Made by a program: the position numbers and the translations under genes | Assembly (NCBI RefSeq): GCF_029784155.1 | Contig: NC_073692.1 | Coordinates: 160,485,582-160,549,581 of the forward strand | Direction: 5' to 3' | Length of the DNA stretch: 64,000 nucleotides | Origin: Uranotaenia lowii | Taxonomy: Eukaryota; Arthropoda; Insecta; Diptera; Culicidae | The notes under the pieces: generated by a model | Told to the model about the DNA's origin: nothing | The model's database searches: none | What the model saw: only the letters and a program-made list of their open reading frames with translations | Part shown: one piece after another, positions 34,901 to 46,075 of the stretch | Layout: each line of letters starts with the position of its first letter | Numbering within the stretch: the first letter of the stretch is position 1

Positions 34901-37361
34901 CACAGTGGGGCAGAACTGACCAATCGATGGTCAAAACCTCATAACTTTTTCAAATCAAATCCTACTGGTTTGAAGTCTTCTGAAAAGTTGTTCATCTAAT
35001 CAATATCTTTAATTTGATGTATTTTTTTTCATCTAGATACTGTGAAATTTGATCTAGATAACTTTGTTTAGCAGATTTTCCTTATCAGCTTGAAGGCTAC
35101 TCAGTAGGGTGTCCCAAAATTGCATTATGTCTGGTAATCTGGGGGCTCACCCTCCATACTATAGATTAGGATGTGGAGAACAAACTTTTGTATAGGGCCC
35201 GACCAAAAAAAATTATGTTTAGAGGTTCCGCAAGCTCGATCTTTGAAAAAAGTCCACTTTCAAAGTATTTGATTTTAAATAAATTCTGGGTTCAAGAACT
35301 TTCACAAAATTGATATATTTTATAATTTTTAAATTTTGTTTGGATTAAATAATACACGTTAAAAATGAAAAATGAATGAAATTTGTTTAAAATGGAAAAT
35401 AAGCAAGCTATTTTCATGAAAAAAAAAATTTTTTTTTGATCCATTTTTTGATGATTTTTTGTATTCAACTGACCAAAATGTGTACCAAGCGTGAAATATT
35501 TTTGATACCAATGCCATCAAAAGATGCGGATTTTGTGCAATTAAACTTTGCTGATCAAAGCATGTTGTTTGTATTATTGTGTGAAGCTATTCACGGTTTA
35601 ATCCTTAAAAAATAACAATTTTGGATATTTTTTTTAATTTATGAAATTTGTCTGAAAAAATACCTACTTTGAAATTAAAATACTTGCAAAAAAAAGACTT
35701 TGATGGTTTAAGGGAGTCATCAGAAGGCCATATGCCAAATTTGAGCAGAATCGGAAAACAGGAAGGGGTTGCACTGAATCTCAAGTGCAAAAGGGATTCT
35801 GAGGCATAATTTTCTGAAGAAGCATACCAAATTGGGTTTTCATTTAACTTTTTTTTTCTACCAATCGAATGCTTGATACTATCAATTATTAAAATTTCAA
35901 TTAAGACTAACATTTCACCCAAAGACTGCAACTTGATTGGACTTCAAAAACCAAAAAGATATGACTGTTCAAAGATTGTATATTTGTGGCAAATTGTCGT
36001 TTAATACACAATGATTACATTTTTCTCATAGCGTTTTACAAGACCAAAATTCAATCTTTGAACAGCCATAACTTTTTTGTTTCAAGCCCAAACGAGTTGC
36101 AGTCTTCAGGTGAAATATTAGTCTTAATTGAAATTTTAATAAAATTGACAGTATCAAGCATTCGATTGGTAGAAAAAAAACTACTAGTTCAGACTACTCG
36201 AAAGAACTGAACAGGTTGAGAACACGCTACTAAGTCAATTTTTCATGCTCGAATTGCTGCCGTGCATTGAACGGAATTTTGTTCTAAATGTCATGTCAGT
36301 GAGATCAGTGGTAACAGAACAAATAAGTTCAGATAAATAAGCCATAAACTCATATAGGTACCTCGTATAACTAATGTATCAAGTAGGCTGTTGCTCAATA
36401 TGGCAGAAAAAAACATGGTTGCATTGTTTTTTTTTCTTTAATATCCAAACATTCATTTAAATAATTTTTATTTTAGTTTTGAGTAAAACTAGAAGATCTA
36501 GTTTTTTTTCCTTTTGAACGAATGTTGTTAAGACATTTCACAGATAAAAAGTTGAATAAAAAATTAAGTTAGTTAACAGATACTAAGCATCTGACCGAAA
36601 AGGATTTTGAGAAGGTTATAGAAGTTTATATTCCAAAGAATCTTATCGCTTGTCTGAAGATAAAAAAAAAACTTTTAATAACCAAAATAGTATAATATAA
36701 TAACTAAAAGGAAAATAAGTTTTGAAAAAAAATTAATGAACTGAATTTCAAATTCGATTGAGTTCAAGTTTTTCTAGCAAAACCATTTTCAAAAGCAATC
36801 TCAAAAGTACGAAAATCGTCCAAAAACATGTTTCACTAAAACGTGAATAACTTTTGAATAGGCAAAAACTGGCAACCACTTTTTGTTTTGTTGGATAGCT
36901 GAGACTTCCATTCAAATATTTGAGTAGAAATGAGAGTGGGGTAACGTGGGGTAACATGTTTTCCAAATGTCCGAATATGATGAAAATTCGTAATTTTTTA
37001 ACGTTATATGTTTAAGCTCGTAAAAAACAAAACAATTATTTTTTCAATTCTGCAACCTCAAATAAATAAATTTCATGTTATTCTGAACACATCCATGCTA
37101 AATTTTTTTTATTTCTTCAAGAAATAAAATTTTAGTGGAGTATTGAAAATATTTTTTTTATTTTTGCGTTAAAATGCAACTGCATCAAACCCCAACTTCA
37201 CCTACGTAGAGAATTATATGAAGCAACGAATTTTAAGATTTGTTTGACAGATCTGTGATCGGTGTGATGTCTAGTTTCTGAAAATCATAAATTTATGATG
37301 AATTTTGGAAATTTACAAAAAGGGGTTTTGGCCAAGCTTTCGTAGGTCCTGCCCCACTGTG
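34901..37361. mobile_element. Transib-like non-autonomous element in the RNase H gene
   Basis: Perfect 13-bp inverted ends CACAGTGGGGCAG / CTGCCCCACTGTG, flanked by a 5-bp duplication TGACG (34896-34900 and 37362-37366). Removing 34901-37361 and one TGACG gives AIDVALEQ in frame. Transib elements have CACWRTG ends and 5-bp GC-rich duplications, and CACAGTG is also the heptamer of V(D)J recombination signals, reflecting the common origin of Transib and RAG1. The 2461-bp interior has no transposase. Inverted segments at about 35848-35973 and 36049-36180 form a large internal hairpin. Confidence 0.8.
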
Positions 37362-37630
37362 TGACGTAGCACTTGAACAAGCTATTTCTCCAACGGTTAT
37401 TTACACAGACTCGGCTAGTGTACTGGCCGCCTTAGAATCGGGAACGAAACATCAATCATCCAACATATTTCATCCCATAAAAATATTAAAAATGTAACGA
37501 TGGTCTGGATTCCCAGTCACGTTGGAATCCCTGGAAATGAAGAGGCTGATAGACTTGCAAATTTAGGAAGGAATGAAGAAAGACATGTTACGAAAATCCC
37601 TAAAGCGGACGCGCTTAAATGGTTAAAAAC
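37362..37630 (+). pseudogene. I-clade RNase H, second part
   Basis: Begins VALEQAISPTVIYTDSASVL (the TDSxSxLxAL box), then after a frameshift WIPSHVGIPGNEEADRLA, the last RNase H box with the conserved His and Asp, then ADALKWLKT. It ends at the hAT-like insertion. Confidence 0.9.
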
Positions 37631-38728
37631 TAGAGATGTACCGAATAGTGGTATTCGGCGAACGGCCGAATACCGAATATTGACCTTTTCAACTATTCGG
37701 CCAAACGAATATTCGGCCGAATATTCGGTCGAATATTCTATTGAGTTTTTAATGAAAAAAACAAAAGCGTTTACTTCCTTTTCCTCCTTTTTTACGTATT
37801 GATTCCCCTCAGGTTTTTAAATTTATTATTTTCAACCAGATGATATTATCAGATGATGTATTATAAAAATTTTTCCAGTTGGGATCTTTCTGATTTTTAA
37901 AATGTCATCAATAAATGACAGGACAAGACATCAGATGACTATTCGCTTCTAGGGTGCTTATTACTGCTTATCACCAAAGAGGACGAAATATGTCAAAACA
38001 GGTGACAATCAATTTCAAATTGCTTATTTGATATCGAATTAGATAAAAGTCGAAATTGAGCAAGATACCTCAAAATAGTTGTTTAAACAAAATGATAACC
38101 AACCTTAAGCATACCACACATTCAACCACGCGTATCCACACGGCCTGACCTATTCAAGACGATTTTTGAAAAACATTTTTTAAAAAGGGCAAAATTTATG
38201 CTCATTTTTAAATTTTTCAAAAATTTTATTAAACATAAAACCTAAAATAATTTTAATTGAAATTTTTGTTTTTTTATTTGATTTAGCAAATAATTCAAAT
38301 AAACACGACTGAAACTCGGGAGGTTTTAAACAATATCTGGACATCCCGACCAGATTGAATTTATCTCGAATCTTTATAGGATTTCTGGGTAAGCCTGGAT
38401 ATATCAAGAAAATCTGAAAAAAACCCATAATCAAGGTATAAAGCGATACTCGTCAGCATTCTCCTGTACTATCTACTGTGATAAATACTCGATGTTTGTG
38501 TAGCTTTTACAACATTAGTTTTGGACATTTTATAAATTATGCAAAATCATTTTAAAAAATTTACAAGTTTGTTATTCAATAGAATTTTATAATAGATATT
38601 CGGCCTATTCGGCCTATTCGGCCGAATACTTAGCTCAACTATTCGGTGAGCCGAATATTCGGCTTAACGGTTTTTTGGCGATATTCGGCGCCGAATATTC
38701 GGCCAACCGAATATTCGGTACATCTCTA
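37631..38728. mobile_element. hAT-like non-autonomous element with TATTCGG arrays
   Basis: Ends TAGAGATGTACCGAATA and its reverse complement. Subterminal copies of GAATATTCGGCC and related words are repeated on both sides. Flanks TTAAAAAC and TTAAAACA look like an 8-bp target duplication with one slip. Excision restores LKTKLKF of the retrotransposon. TA(A/G)NG ends with 8-bp duplication suit hAT. A second, decayed copy lies at 57305. Confidence 0.75.
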
Positions 38729-38967
38729 TTAAAACAAAATTAAAATTTCAACACGAGCGGAACTGGCGGAATCAGCAAGATGTAAAACTCAAAGAAATAA
38801 AGCAAACAACTGATAAATGGAAAGATGTTACAAACAAGAGAGAGCAGAAGATCCTTACTCGACTAAGAAATGGCCACACCTGGATAACTCATAAACGTTT
38901 GATGGAGGGAGCGGAGACACCGATATGCGAAACATGTGGTATCGAATTGACGGTCAAACACATCATA
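38729..38967 (+). pseudogene. I-clade C-terminal region, first half
   Basis: Reads KLKFQHERNWRNQQDVKLKE, then RLRNGHTWITHKRLM, then PICETCGIELTVKHII. RLRxGHTxxTH and the C-x2-C...H arrangement form the terminal zinc-knuckle-like tail of I elements. It is interrupted between HII and LEC by the TA-target element. Confidence 0.9.
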
Positions 38968-39183
38968 GGGTAAATGAGCCTAATTTCGCTATATTTCGTC
39001 AGAGGTTTTAAGATTTGATATTATTGCGCCGAATCTTTAACTAAATTCCAAATTTTTGTCTGAACTCTGTTTTGGTTTGAACTAATCATTTCAAGCCTTA
39101 ATTTACGAAAAATATCATGTTTTATAAAGTGTGTCGATGTTCCTAATATGGCACTAATTGTTCCTAATATTAACATATGATCC

Positions 39184-39228
39184 TTATTTAATTTTTGGCA
39201 TTTCGGCGAAATGCCAAAAATTAAATAA
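39184..39228. repeat. Perfect 45-bp hairpin
   Basis: Two arms of 22 bp are exact reverse complements around a single G at 39206. Arm landmarks are TTATTTAATTTTTGGC outside and ATTTCG at the tip. Confidence 0.95.
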
Positions 39229-39579
39229 GAATATATCCCAGCGGCGATTAAAATAAGATAATATTAACATATGAGGAAAAATGTATCCGCGTACCCAAAT
39301 ATTATACTTTTTGTTCCTGATTTTGCATATGGGTCTGTTTTTTTAATACTTTAAAAAGAAAAATCTTAAAACTCACCTTTTTATAAATATAACAACGTTT
39401 TTGGAATATGAATAGGGAAATCAGAACTATTTAAATCCTACACAATATTCCTTTACGTTAGTTTTGAAGAAAATAGCTAATATTGAGCTCATTTAAATTC
39501 AAACAAATTTGCAAAGGATACATTTATTATATTTCAAAAAGTAGAAAATTCATTGTAATGGATACAAATAAGTTCATTT

Positions 39580-40435
39580 AAACAGAGCATCATGCAACAG
39601 CATTGTTAGATGCAACATTTGGGTACCACAACACTTATTCAACTTTTATTTTAATAAAATTGATTAAAATTATCATTAAATGATAAAAAAAACGATGAAG
39701 TCATAGTTTCTCACATCGTGAGAGAGTTTTATGAAGTTTTTGAATCTCATAGAAAATTCGAAACATCGAAATTTTTACATTTTTGATGCCGTAAAAAACT
39801 TTACACAATGGGACGGATTGACTTAGTGATATTACCTAATAACTTTATATGGATCTTATTATCCTACATCAGCACTGTTGGTGTATGAACATTTTTCAAA
39901 CAATCATTTAATTTTTTAAAATAAATATTTTTAAAATTCCGTTACCAGTCTGGGCTAAAATGCATCGACATGGAAATCAATGATTCACAGTTTAAATCTT
40001 GATTCCATATGCTAGAATATGATGTAAAGTTTTTGTAGTATTATTTATCCCTAAATGCATAAGCACCCTTCTGCTTTCTTTTAAAAGAGAAAATATAAAC
40101 TTTAATTCTAACAAAATCTTAAATAACTGCAGATCGTGCTTTATGCGTAACAACATCACAAAAATATCAAAAACTTTTCAAAGTTTTTTGTTTGATTTTT
40201 CATTAAGAACAAAGGTTTTTGCAACTTAGATACCCCTTTTTCTCAGTAGGGTGAAAATCGCATGTTATGTAAATTTAAAAATAACTGGTGAAACCAATTA
40301 TTTTTCTGACTACGTTAATTTGACGTCCCATTAACCTTAAAACTTTTGATGTACAAACGGTAGGATTATCAGTGGACATTAGGGTTTAAGAAGCAATTGA
40401 AGTTGAAAAGTGTTGCTTGATGTCCCAAAAGACGG
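39580..40435 (-). mobile_element. Nested copy of the CCGTCAA element
   Basis: Inverse orientation relative to 21619-22578. The right end ...GATGTCCCAAAAGACGG is followed by TA. The left end is decayed (GAGCATCATGCAACAGC). Internal anchors AGGGTGAAAATCGCATG, AAAACTTTTGATGTAC and TTTATCCCTAAATGCAT match. Confidence 0.8.
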
Positions 40436-41157
40436 TATACAACGTATTTTATTGAGATTTTTTTTTAATTTTTCCTTTCGATTCTGTTCTCGTTAAGAAG
40501 CTCTTTGTAACTTGATGGTTTTCTTCCTGCGTTCCTTACAACCTGGCGAAAATATTTTTTCAACATTTTAAGCTTTGAGATATAGTGAAGTAAAAAAAAA
40601 TCATGTTTTATTAGTTCAAAACAGTTGATTTTAACAGATCGTTGAAAATTATGTTAAAACACAATTCTTTCAATCAAATTTATTTCAAATACACTCTATG
40701 ACTTTGATATAGTTTGGAAAACTTTGACTATGTCCATAATTAGGAACACATTGAAAATAGTGTTCCTAATTGTGGATATATGCTTTTTTGAGTTTTTACA
40801 CGAAAAAACATGGTTCTAACATACTTATTACCTAAATCATGATAAAAAACAATCCGACGAAAAATTTAAAAAATATCGGTTGACAAATTCAGCTTAAATA
40901 TTGTATTTCTAAAAAGGTGTTTTTTCAGAAATTCGCTAACAATTCCATTCAATTTGGACATATTTTGAAACAATCCGGATTTTACGAAAAATCCTGTGAG
41001 TTAGAAAACTAATTTGTTTGTAAAATGAAAGTTCAAATGATCCTTTACATTATCATTTTTTAAATAATTGTGAAAAGTGAAAAATAACGCCAAAAACAGT
41101 CAAAATCGAACAGTATGTTAACATTAGGTACACATGCCAAATTAGGAACACTTACCC

Positions 41158-41345
41158 TACTTGAATGCCGAAAATACGAAAACTTGAGACGAGATGTACT
41201 AACCGAAGGGAGCCTAGCGGAAATACTGGAAAACGATCGGAAAAAGGAAAAATTAGTGATCAAATTTTTAAAACAAATGTCAATGTCATCTGAACTGTAA
41301 AAACTACTTTTAAAAGAGGGTGAAAACAATAGGTTAATTCCTCAC
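41158..41345 (+). pseudogene. I-clade C-terminal end and 3' tail
   Basis: Reads LECRKYENLR immediately after the insertion, completing the HIILECRKY box, then a coding end at MSSEL and a short 3' region. A Helitron begins right after it, at 41350. Confidence 0.85.
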
Positions 41346-41349
41346 TAAA

Positions 41350-41613
41350 TCTTATATATAAAAATGGAGGCATTTTCTTTGTAACAACATCACGTATGAA
41401 TGGTCGGTCGGAATGAAGTGAAATTTGGTATCCGAGGGTTTTTTGGGTCAGAGATGATTTGTATAATAGTTTCAAGGATCTCACTTTTTATGGAAGGTGG
41501 TCCCAATACAAATTCAACTTTATTTGTTACAATTTAAGGACGTGTAGATGAAATTAAACATTTACTACGATTTATACTTTAGAAGGTAAAACGAAGTTTA
41601 CCGGGTTAGCTAG
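41350..41613 (+). mobile_element. Short non-autonomous Helitron
   Basis: Starts TCTTATATATAAAAATGGAG. It ends with hairpin GGTAAA-ACGAAG-TTTACC (41585-41602), then GGGTTAGCTAG, inserted between A (41349) and T (41614). All three are Helitron features: TC start, hairpin plus CTRR end, AT target without duplication. It is 264 bp with no coding sequence. Confidence 0.85.
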
Positions 41614-41629
41614 TAAAACATACAAAAAA

Positions 41630-41805
41630 AAAACTGACTTGGTCCCACAGTAGAAACAAAAATGATGTTGATTTTTCAGAACAAAAAATTTAATTTTCCC
41701 ATTAAAGTTTAAATTTAATCATGTAAACGTTACTGAAAAACTCTGTAATAAATCATGGATGAGTTTTGAACCAATACTAAGTTTTTTAGACCCCAGGAAA
41801 ATATA
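41630..41805 (+). repeat. Q-repeat copy C, central-to-3' part
   Basis: Contains AAAAATGATGTTGATTTTTC, TAATCATGTAAACG, AAATCATGGATGAGTTTTGA, and TTTTTTAGACCCCAGG, and stops before the fixed 3' end. Confidence 0.75.
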
Positions 41806-41954
41806 ATAATAGTAGGAATATTCCTCACTTCCCAAAAACTTGAAGGACACGTGAAACGCGCCTCCACGTGAGAAAAGTTCTTACGAACATGAATAAATGC
41901 TATAGAGAACACCTATGTTGCCTTAGATGAATTCCCCACCACCCCCAAACTCGG

Positions 41955-42556
41955 GCACGGAAGCTCTACGAGAAGATACTGAAAAAACATGGCTGCTGTG
42001 TGATGGACGACGAAACGTATATTAAAGCCGATTTTAAGCAAATTCCGGGGTTGGAGTTTTCCACCGGCAAGAGCAAGTTCGATGTGGACGACAAATTTAA
42101 GAAGAACAAAATATCGAAGTTTGTCTCCAAATATCTCGTTTTGCAGGCCATCTGCTCTTGCGGACTGAAGAGTGAGCCTCTCGTGACAAAGGGCACAGTA
42201 AATGGCGAGATCTACAAATCTGAGAGCCCCGAGAAGCGCCTTTTCCGTTCTTGCAGCATCACGACGAAGCTCCGCTAATTTGGTCAGATTTAGCATCATG
42301 CCACTATTCTAAAACTGTCCTGGAGTGGTATGAGGCCAATTCTGCCCATTTTGTTAAAAAGGACATGAACCTGTCGAACCGTCCGGAGGAGCGTACTGGG
42401 CAATAATATAGCGGGAGCTTCGGAAGAGCAGAAAGACATGCAAAGACGAAAAGAACATGTTAAGAAATTGGAAAAAAACTGAAAAACTGGTACCGGATGA
42501 CACTGTAAAGACTTTGATGGAGGACATCGAGCGAAAATGCGGCTTCATCGACTAAT
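41955..42556 (+). pseudogene. Mariner-type transposase C-terminal relic
   Basis: Opens in RKLYEKILKKHGCCVMDDET (first catalytic Asp), then ADFKQIPGLEFSTGKSKFDV, LVLQAICSCGLKSEPLVTKG and YKSESPEKRLF. A stop and frameshift at about 42278 follow, then WSDLASCHYSKTVLEWYEAN with the second catalytic Asp, and a degenerate tail to the stop near 42556. The N-terminal DNA-binding half and both terminal repeats are lost. It is related to but distinct from the copy at 23.3-24.3 kb. Confidence 0.85.
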
Positions 42557-43193
42557 TTTTCTTTTGATTTTTGAAGTAAATGTATGTATGAAACTACCCT
42601 GAAATTTTGATTTGATTCTAAACATTATAGGAAAATTGGCATGACATTTTCGGTGTCGCAATAATTTCGTGTTTGCCGTTTATTGAAAATGCAAAGTCTA
42701 CGCGAAGATTTTTTTCCTTTACCGGCTCAGAAAAATGCCGATTTCCATTTAAAAACGTGCTCCAGAGCAATTGAGTAGTGTTTTGTGACTATCGATCAAT
42801 TAATTATATTGCAGAGTGGTTTTCAAGATCAATAGTTTTATACAATTAACTTAGTAAAATTGTTGTCTTTTTATGATTTCTTTTATAAAATTTTCAGAAT
42901 TGTCCTTAAAGTGAAATTTCCATCAACGAATGTTCCAAATTGATTATTCCAATAATATGTAAAATCTCAAATTGAAGACATTTTAGCATACTCCGTCAAT
43001 AGGGATTTTTTTCAATTCTCATCAGTACACGCTCAGCAAGAGTGCGTAAGAAATGTCAAAAACAACTCTATGCTTGAAATTTTCTTCTAGTAAGAACTTT
43101 CTCCAGGGGGTGGTGCTGATGTACATGTCCTTGCTGAAGTATTTGAAGCATGCTGAGAGTTACCAATTGATGATGATTATAATATGTTTGCCC
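42557..43193. other. AT-rich spacer
   Basis: No gene or repeat is recognised. Confidence 0.3.
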
Positions 43194-43239
43194 CAGGGTT
43201 TGAGAAATTCAAAAATGAGCCCAAATCGACTCAGTCTAA
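43190..43239 (+). repeat. Q-repeat copy D, 3' end only
   Basis: CCCCAGGGTTTGAGAAATTC and the terminal CCAAATCGACTCAGTC are preserved, and nothing upstream of them. Confidence 0.8.
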
Positions 43240-43510
43240 TGGGATACTGTTTAGGATCAAAATTCTATTTTGGTCCTGTTTTACATTTTCACGTTCAATC
43301 GGATTAAATAAAAATTCTACCATATAATCTACAGTTGAGGTTTTTTCTGGTGTATAAATCAGTAAAATAAAGATCTTATTTATGCTTTTCATGGTCGGAT
43401 TGATAAGCTTTTTTTTCACATGCTAACCGCAACCACAATTCATGCTCATGAATGTCAGGTTCGGGTAGGTAATGCTGTGAATGGGTGCCCGCCTTTCGAC
43501 ATTTCTAGTG
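43240..43510. other. Short spacer, GC-richer at its right half
   Basis: No gene is seen. The GC-richer part at 43420-43510 may belong with 44390-44800 as one island split by the element between them. Confidence 0.3.
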
Positions 43511-43512
43511 TA

Positions 43513-44384
43513 CACACAAAAAAAAAGCATAGTAAAATTACTAAATCCGTGGTTTAAACGAACAACAGGCGACCATATTTTTGAGTCAAATATGTTTTGT
43601 TGTTTATAATACCTTACGCATAGCTATTTTATCATGTGCTCAATTTGGCTGCGCATAGTAAATTCGACTGCGTTTTAGTAAAATTGTCAATGAAATGATG
43701 CATTGTTTTACTTCGTCCCTAGTAAAATTAATATGTTTCATGATGAAACTAGTATGTGTTATGATAAAGATTAGGAGGAGCGAGGAGCTTGATTTAAATA
43801 GTAAAATTACTATGTATGTTTGTTTGTTTATTTGCATGCATGCATTATGACATTATTTGAAACATGAAAATTCACACTTCCGACACACGTCGGTCAATGT
43901 TAGTGTGTTCTCCCGATGCTCTGGAATGATTTTCAAAGTTATGTAACTATAAAGCAGCTCAAAATTAGTTTTTTTTACAAACGGGTTTGATGATTAATGA
44001 TCCTGAATTAGTGTAAACAACAAGAATGTTTACCATAGTAAAATTATCATACGCACTTATGTTTTTGAGTCAAATATGTTTTGTTCTCAAAAGTACGATG
44101 TGCGTAGTATTTTGTTGATATGAATTGGTGCCACAATGTCAAAATTACTATGCGGACGGTAGTTGTGATAGAAATTATGATGAAATTATCATGACCATAG
44201 TATTTTCGACAACAAACATTGAGAGTTATCGAAAATTACCAGGTACATAGTAATTTCAATATTGTTTCATGCGCACTTTCACAAAATCGATGTTAAACTT
44301 TTCGTGGTTGAAAATACTATAGTGCTGAAATGGTAAAATTATCATGACAGCGTCTTTGGGATGACCACTCAATTTTTTTCCGTG
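43513..44384. mobile_element. TA-flanked element with repeated CATAGTAAAATTACTATG palindromes
   Basis: Ends CACACAAAAAAAAAG and (reverse complement) CACGGAAAAAAATTG are flanked by TA. The interior has about nine copies of words close to the palindrome CATAGTAAAATTACTATG and its variant TAAAATTATCATG, on both strands, for example at 43528, 43798, 44034, 44140, 44241 and 44330. There is no transposase frame. Confidence 0.7.
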
Positions 44385-44385
44385 T

Positions 44386-44955
44386 AGCATCAGAGCACTG
44401 CAGCAGCATCCCGGCAAAGTTCTCGAGTGCATACATATTTAGCTCTCTGTCTCCCTTGCTCACATCTCATAGCCAGACCACCTTCTGGCTGGCAGCCTGG
44501 TGATAAGAAATGAGAAATTTTCATAATTTATTACGTGATTATGCATAACGCATTGGTTTCATCTTGTCTCTACAATTTTCCTCGGCAGCCTTAAATGGAA
44601 CGTGGAAATCAGAATGTGGCGGAACAGCAGCAGCAGTAGTGCGGTTCGGTCTGGAAAGGTCCCAAAACTTATGTTTTCTGTCTGAAATCGCGCGTGGGAG
44701 AGAACAATTGCTTCGAGCATTCCTGGCGCTAGTTTTTTTTATTCTGCTGCCGAGTTGTTGGAAACTATTTATTTAGGACTAAAATGAATGGCGCTACCAA
44801 GCATTTTATGGAAGCAGTTATTCATCTTTGATTTTCGACCTTTGAAATATTACAGGCTCAAATGGATGTTTTCTTTTAACATTTTGTGTGCAGTTTAAAA
44901 AATTTAAAGGCTGAAATAAATTTCGCAAATTCAATGTTTTACATTTTTATTAACA
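44386..44955. other. GC-richer island then AT-rich spacer
   Basis: Balanced composition at 44390-44790 with CAGCAGCAG words, no transposon match and no domain-bearing frame. The frame at 44564-44776 is open for 70 codons but has no domain. Confidence 0.35.
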
Positions 44956-44956
44956 T

Positions 44957-45119
<163 letters not shown>

Positions 45120-45121
45120 TA

Positions 45122-45706
45122 CAGACCCCGTTCGTTTTTGGCAACATTCGATTTTGGCAACATCCGCCATGTGCACATGTGCCAAAATCGAACGGTTTTT
45201 AGAATCAAAATTTACTTTTAGTTTTCGTTATAACAGAACAAATTTAATTTAGACAAACACCATAAATACGTTTTTATGTTCTGGAATGGTGATAAAATGC
45301 AACAATAAAAACAAAAGTTTTTTTTTTTAATTATAAAGTACTCCAAAATGACAAAAAGATGAAAAATTCAAAAAGTTGAAAAAACAAATTCAAACCAAGG
45401 ATTGAAAATGACAAAAAACAACCATAAAAATTATGAAGAACGACAAAAACAGCAAATATGACACATGAAAACAAACATTATTAACAAAACAAGAAAACTG
45501 GAAAAAGCTTCAAAAACAAGATGAAAAAAATTAAAAAATCACTATAAATGGTCGAAAATTATCCAAAAATAACGTGTTTGATAATAATAACAGATATTTT
45601 GTAAAAATAACTGGAAAAAATTGAAAAAAAACCGTTCGATTTTGGCAACATTCGATTTTGGCAACACAAAAAGTACGGGCGTGTTGCCAAAATCGAACGG
45701 AGTCTG
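45122..45706. mobile_element. 585-bp TA-flanked element, CAGACYCCGTTCG ends
   Basis: Ends CAGACCCCGTTCGTTTTTGG and (reverse complement) CAGACTCCGTTCGATTTTGG continue as CAACA. TA flanks both sides (45120-45121 and 45707-45708). A second inner repeat of TTCGATTTTGGCAACA follows each end. It is non-coding. It fits a Tc1/mariner-type MITE. Confidence 0.85.
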
Positions 45707-45708
45707 TA

Positions 45709-46075
45709 CCTCCTTACTATTCCACTTATTAATTTTGTTGATCTCCTTTTTGTTTCGTTTCCAAAAACTGGAATATTTTCAATGAATTAACTTTTCACTT
45801 TCTATTAGTTTACTTTTTGCGATTTTCGAAAAAAAAAAATTAAAAAAATTGAAATATTTCCAGTTCAACAGGAATAGAAACTAAAGCAGAATTCATATTT
45901 AACACTTTTTTTTGAACCACTTCTTCTCATATCCTTTCAAAAGGAATGTTGAGTCCATTCAACCTAATAACTAAATGCGCATTTATCAAACGGAAATACC
46001 TGAATAAACTGAAGAAATGAAAGCGCAATACCATCTCAAAAGATCTTATCTGCTCGTTATAGACCTACACTCAAT
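45709..46075. other. AT-rich spacer
   Basis: No gene or repeat is recognised. Confidence 0.3.

Larger units (their letters stand above)
38968..41157. mobile_element. TA-target element with a nested second element
   Basis: Ends GGGTAAATGAGCCTAATTT and (reverse complement) GGGTAAGTGTTCCTAATTT are flanked by TA duplication at 38966-38967 and 41158-41159. Excision restores HIILECRKY. TA duplication suits Tc1/mariner-like elements. The interior is non-coding. It contains a perfect 45-bp hairpin at 39184-39228 and a nested copy of the CCGTCAA element at about 39580-40435, so its own length is about 1.3 kb. The phrase GTTCCTAAT recurs near both ends. Confidence 0.85.
30870..41345 (+). mobile_element. 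I-clade non-LTR retrotransposon, 5'-truncated, split by five insertions
   Basis: Own sequence is present in six pieces: 30870-31581, about 32302-33017, about 34110-34900, 37362-37630, 38729-38967 and 41158-41345, about 2.9 kb in all. In order they encode the pre-RT linker, reverse transcriptase, the region after it, an RNase H domain (YTDGS; then WIPSHVGIPGNEEAD) and the Cys/His tail. Presence of RNase H after RT and the RT style place it in the I group. The gag-like ORF1 and the endonuclease are absent. The copy is dead: it carries frameshifts, stops and HADD in place of the catalytic YADD box. Confidence 0.9.

Noticed and set aside
34901..37361. hAT assignment, because the ends also read CAGTGGGGCAG
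   Set aside because: The flanks support a 5-bp exact duplication with the end at CACAG, and removal then restores the coding frame. An 8-bp duplication needs mismatches.
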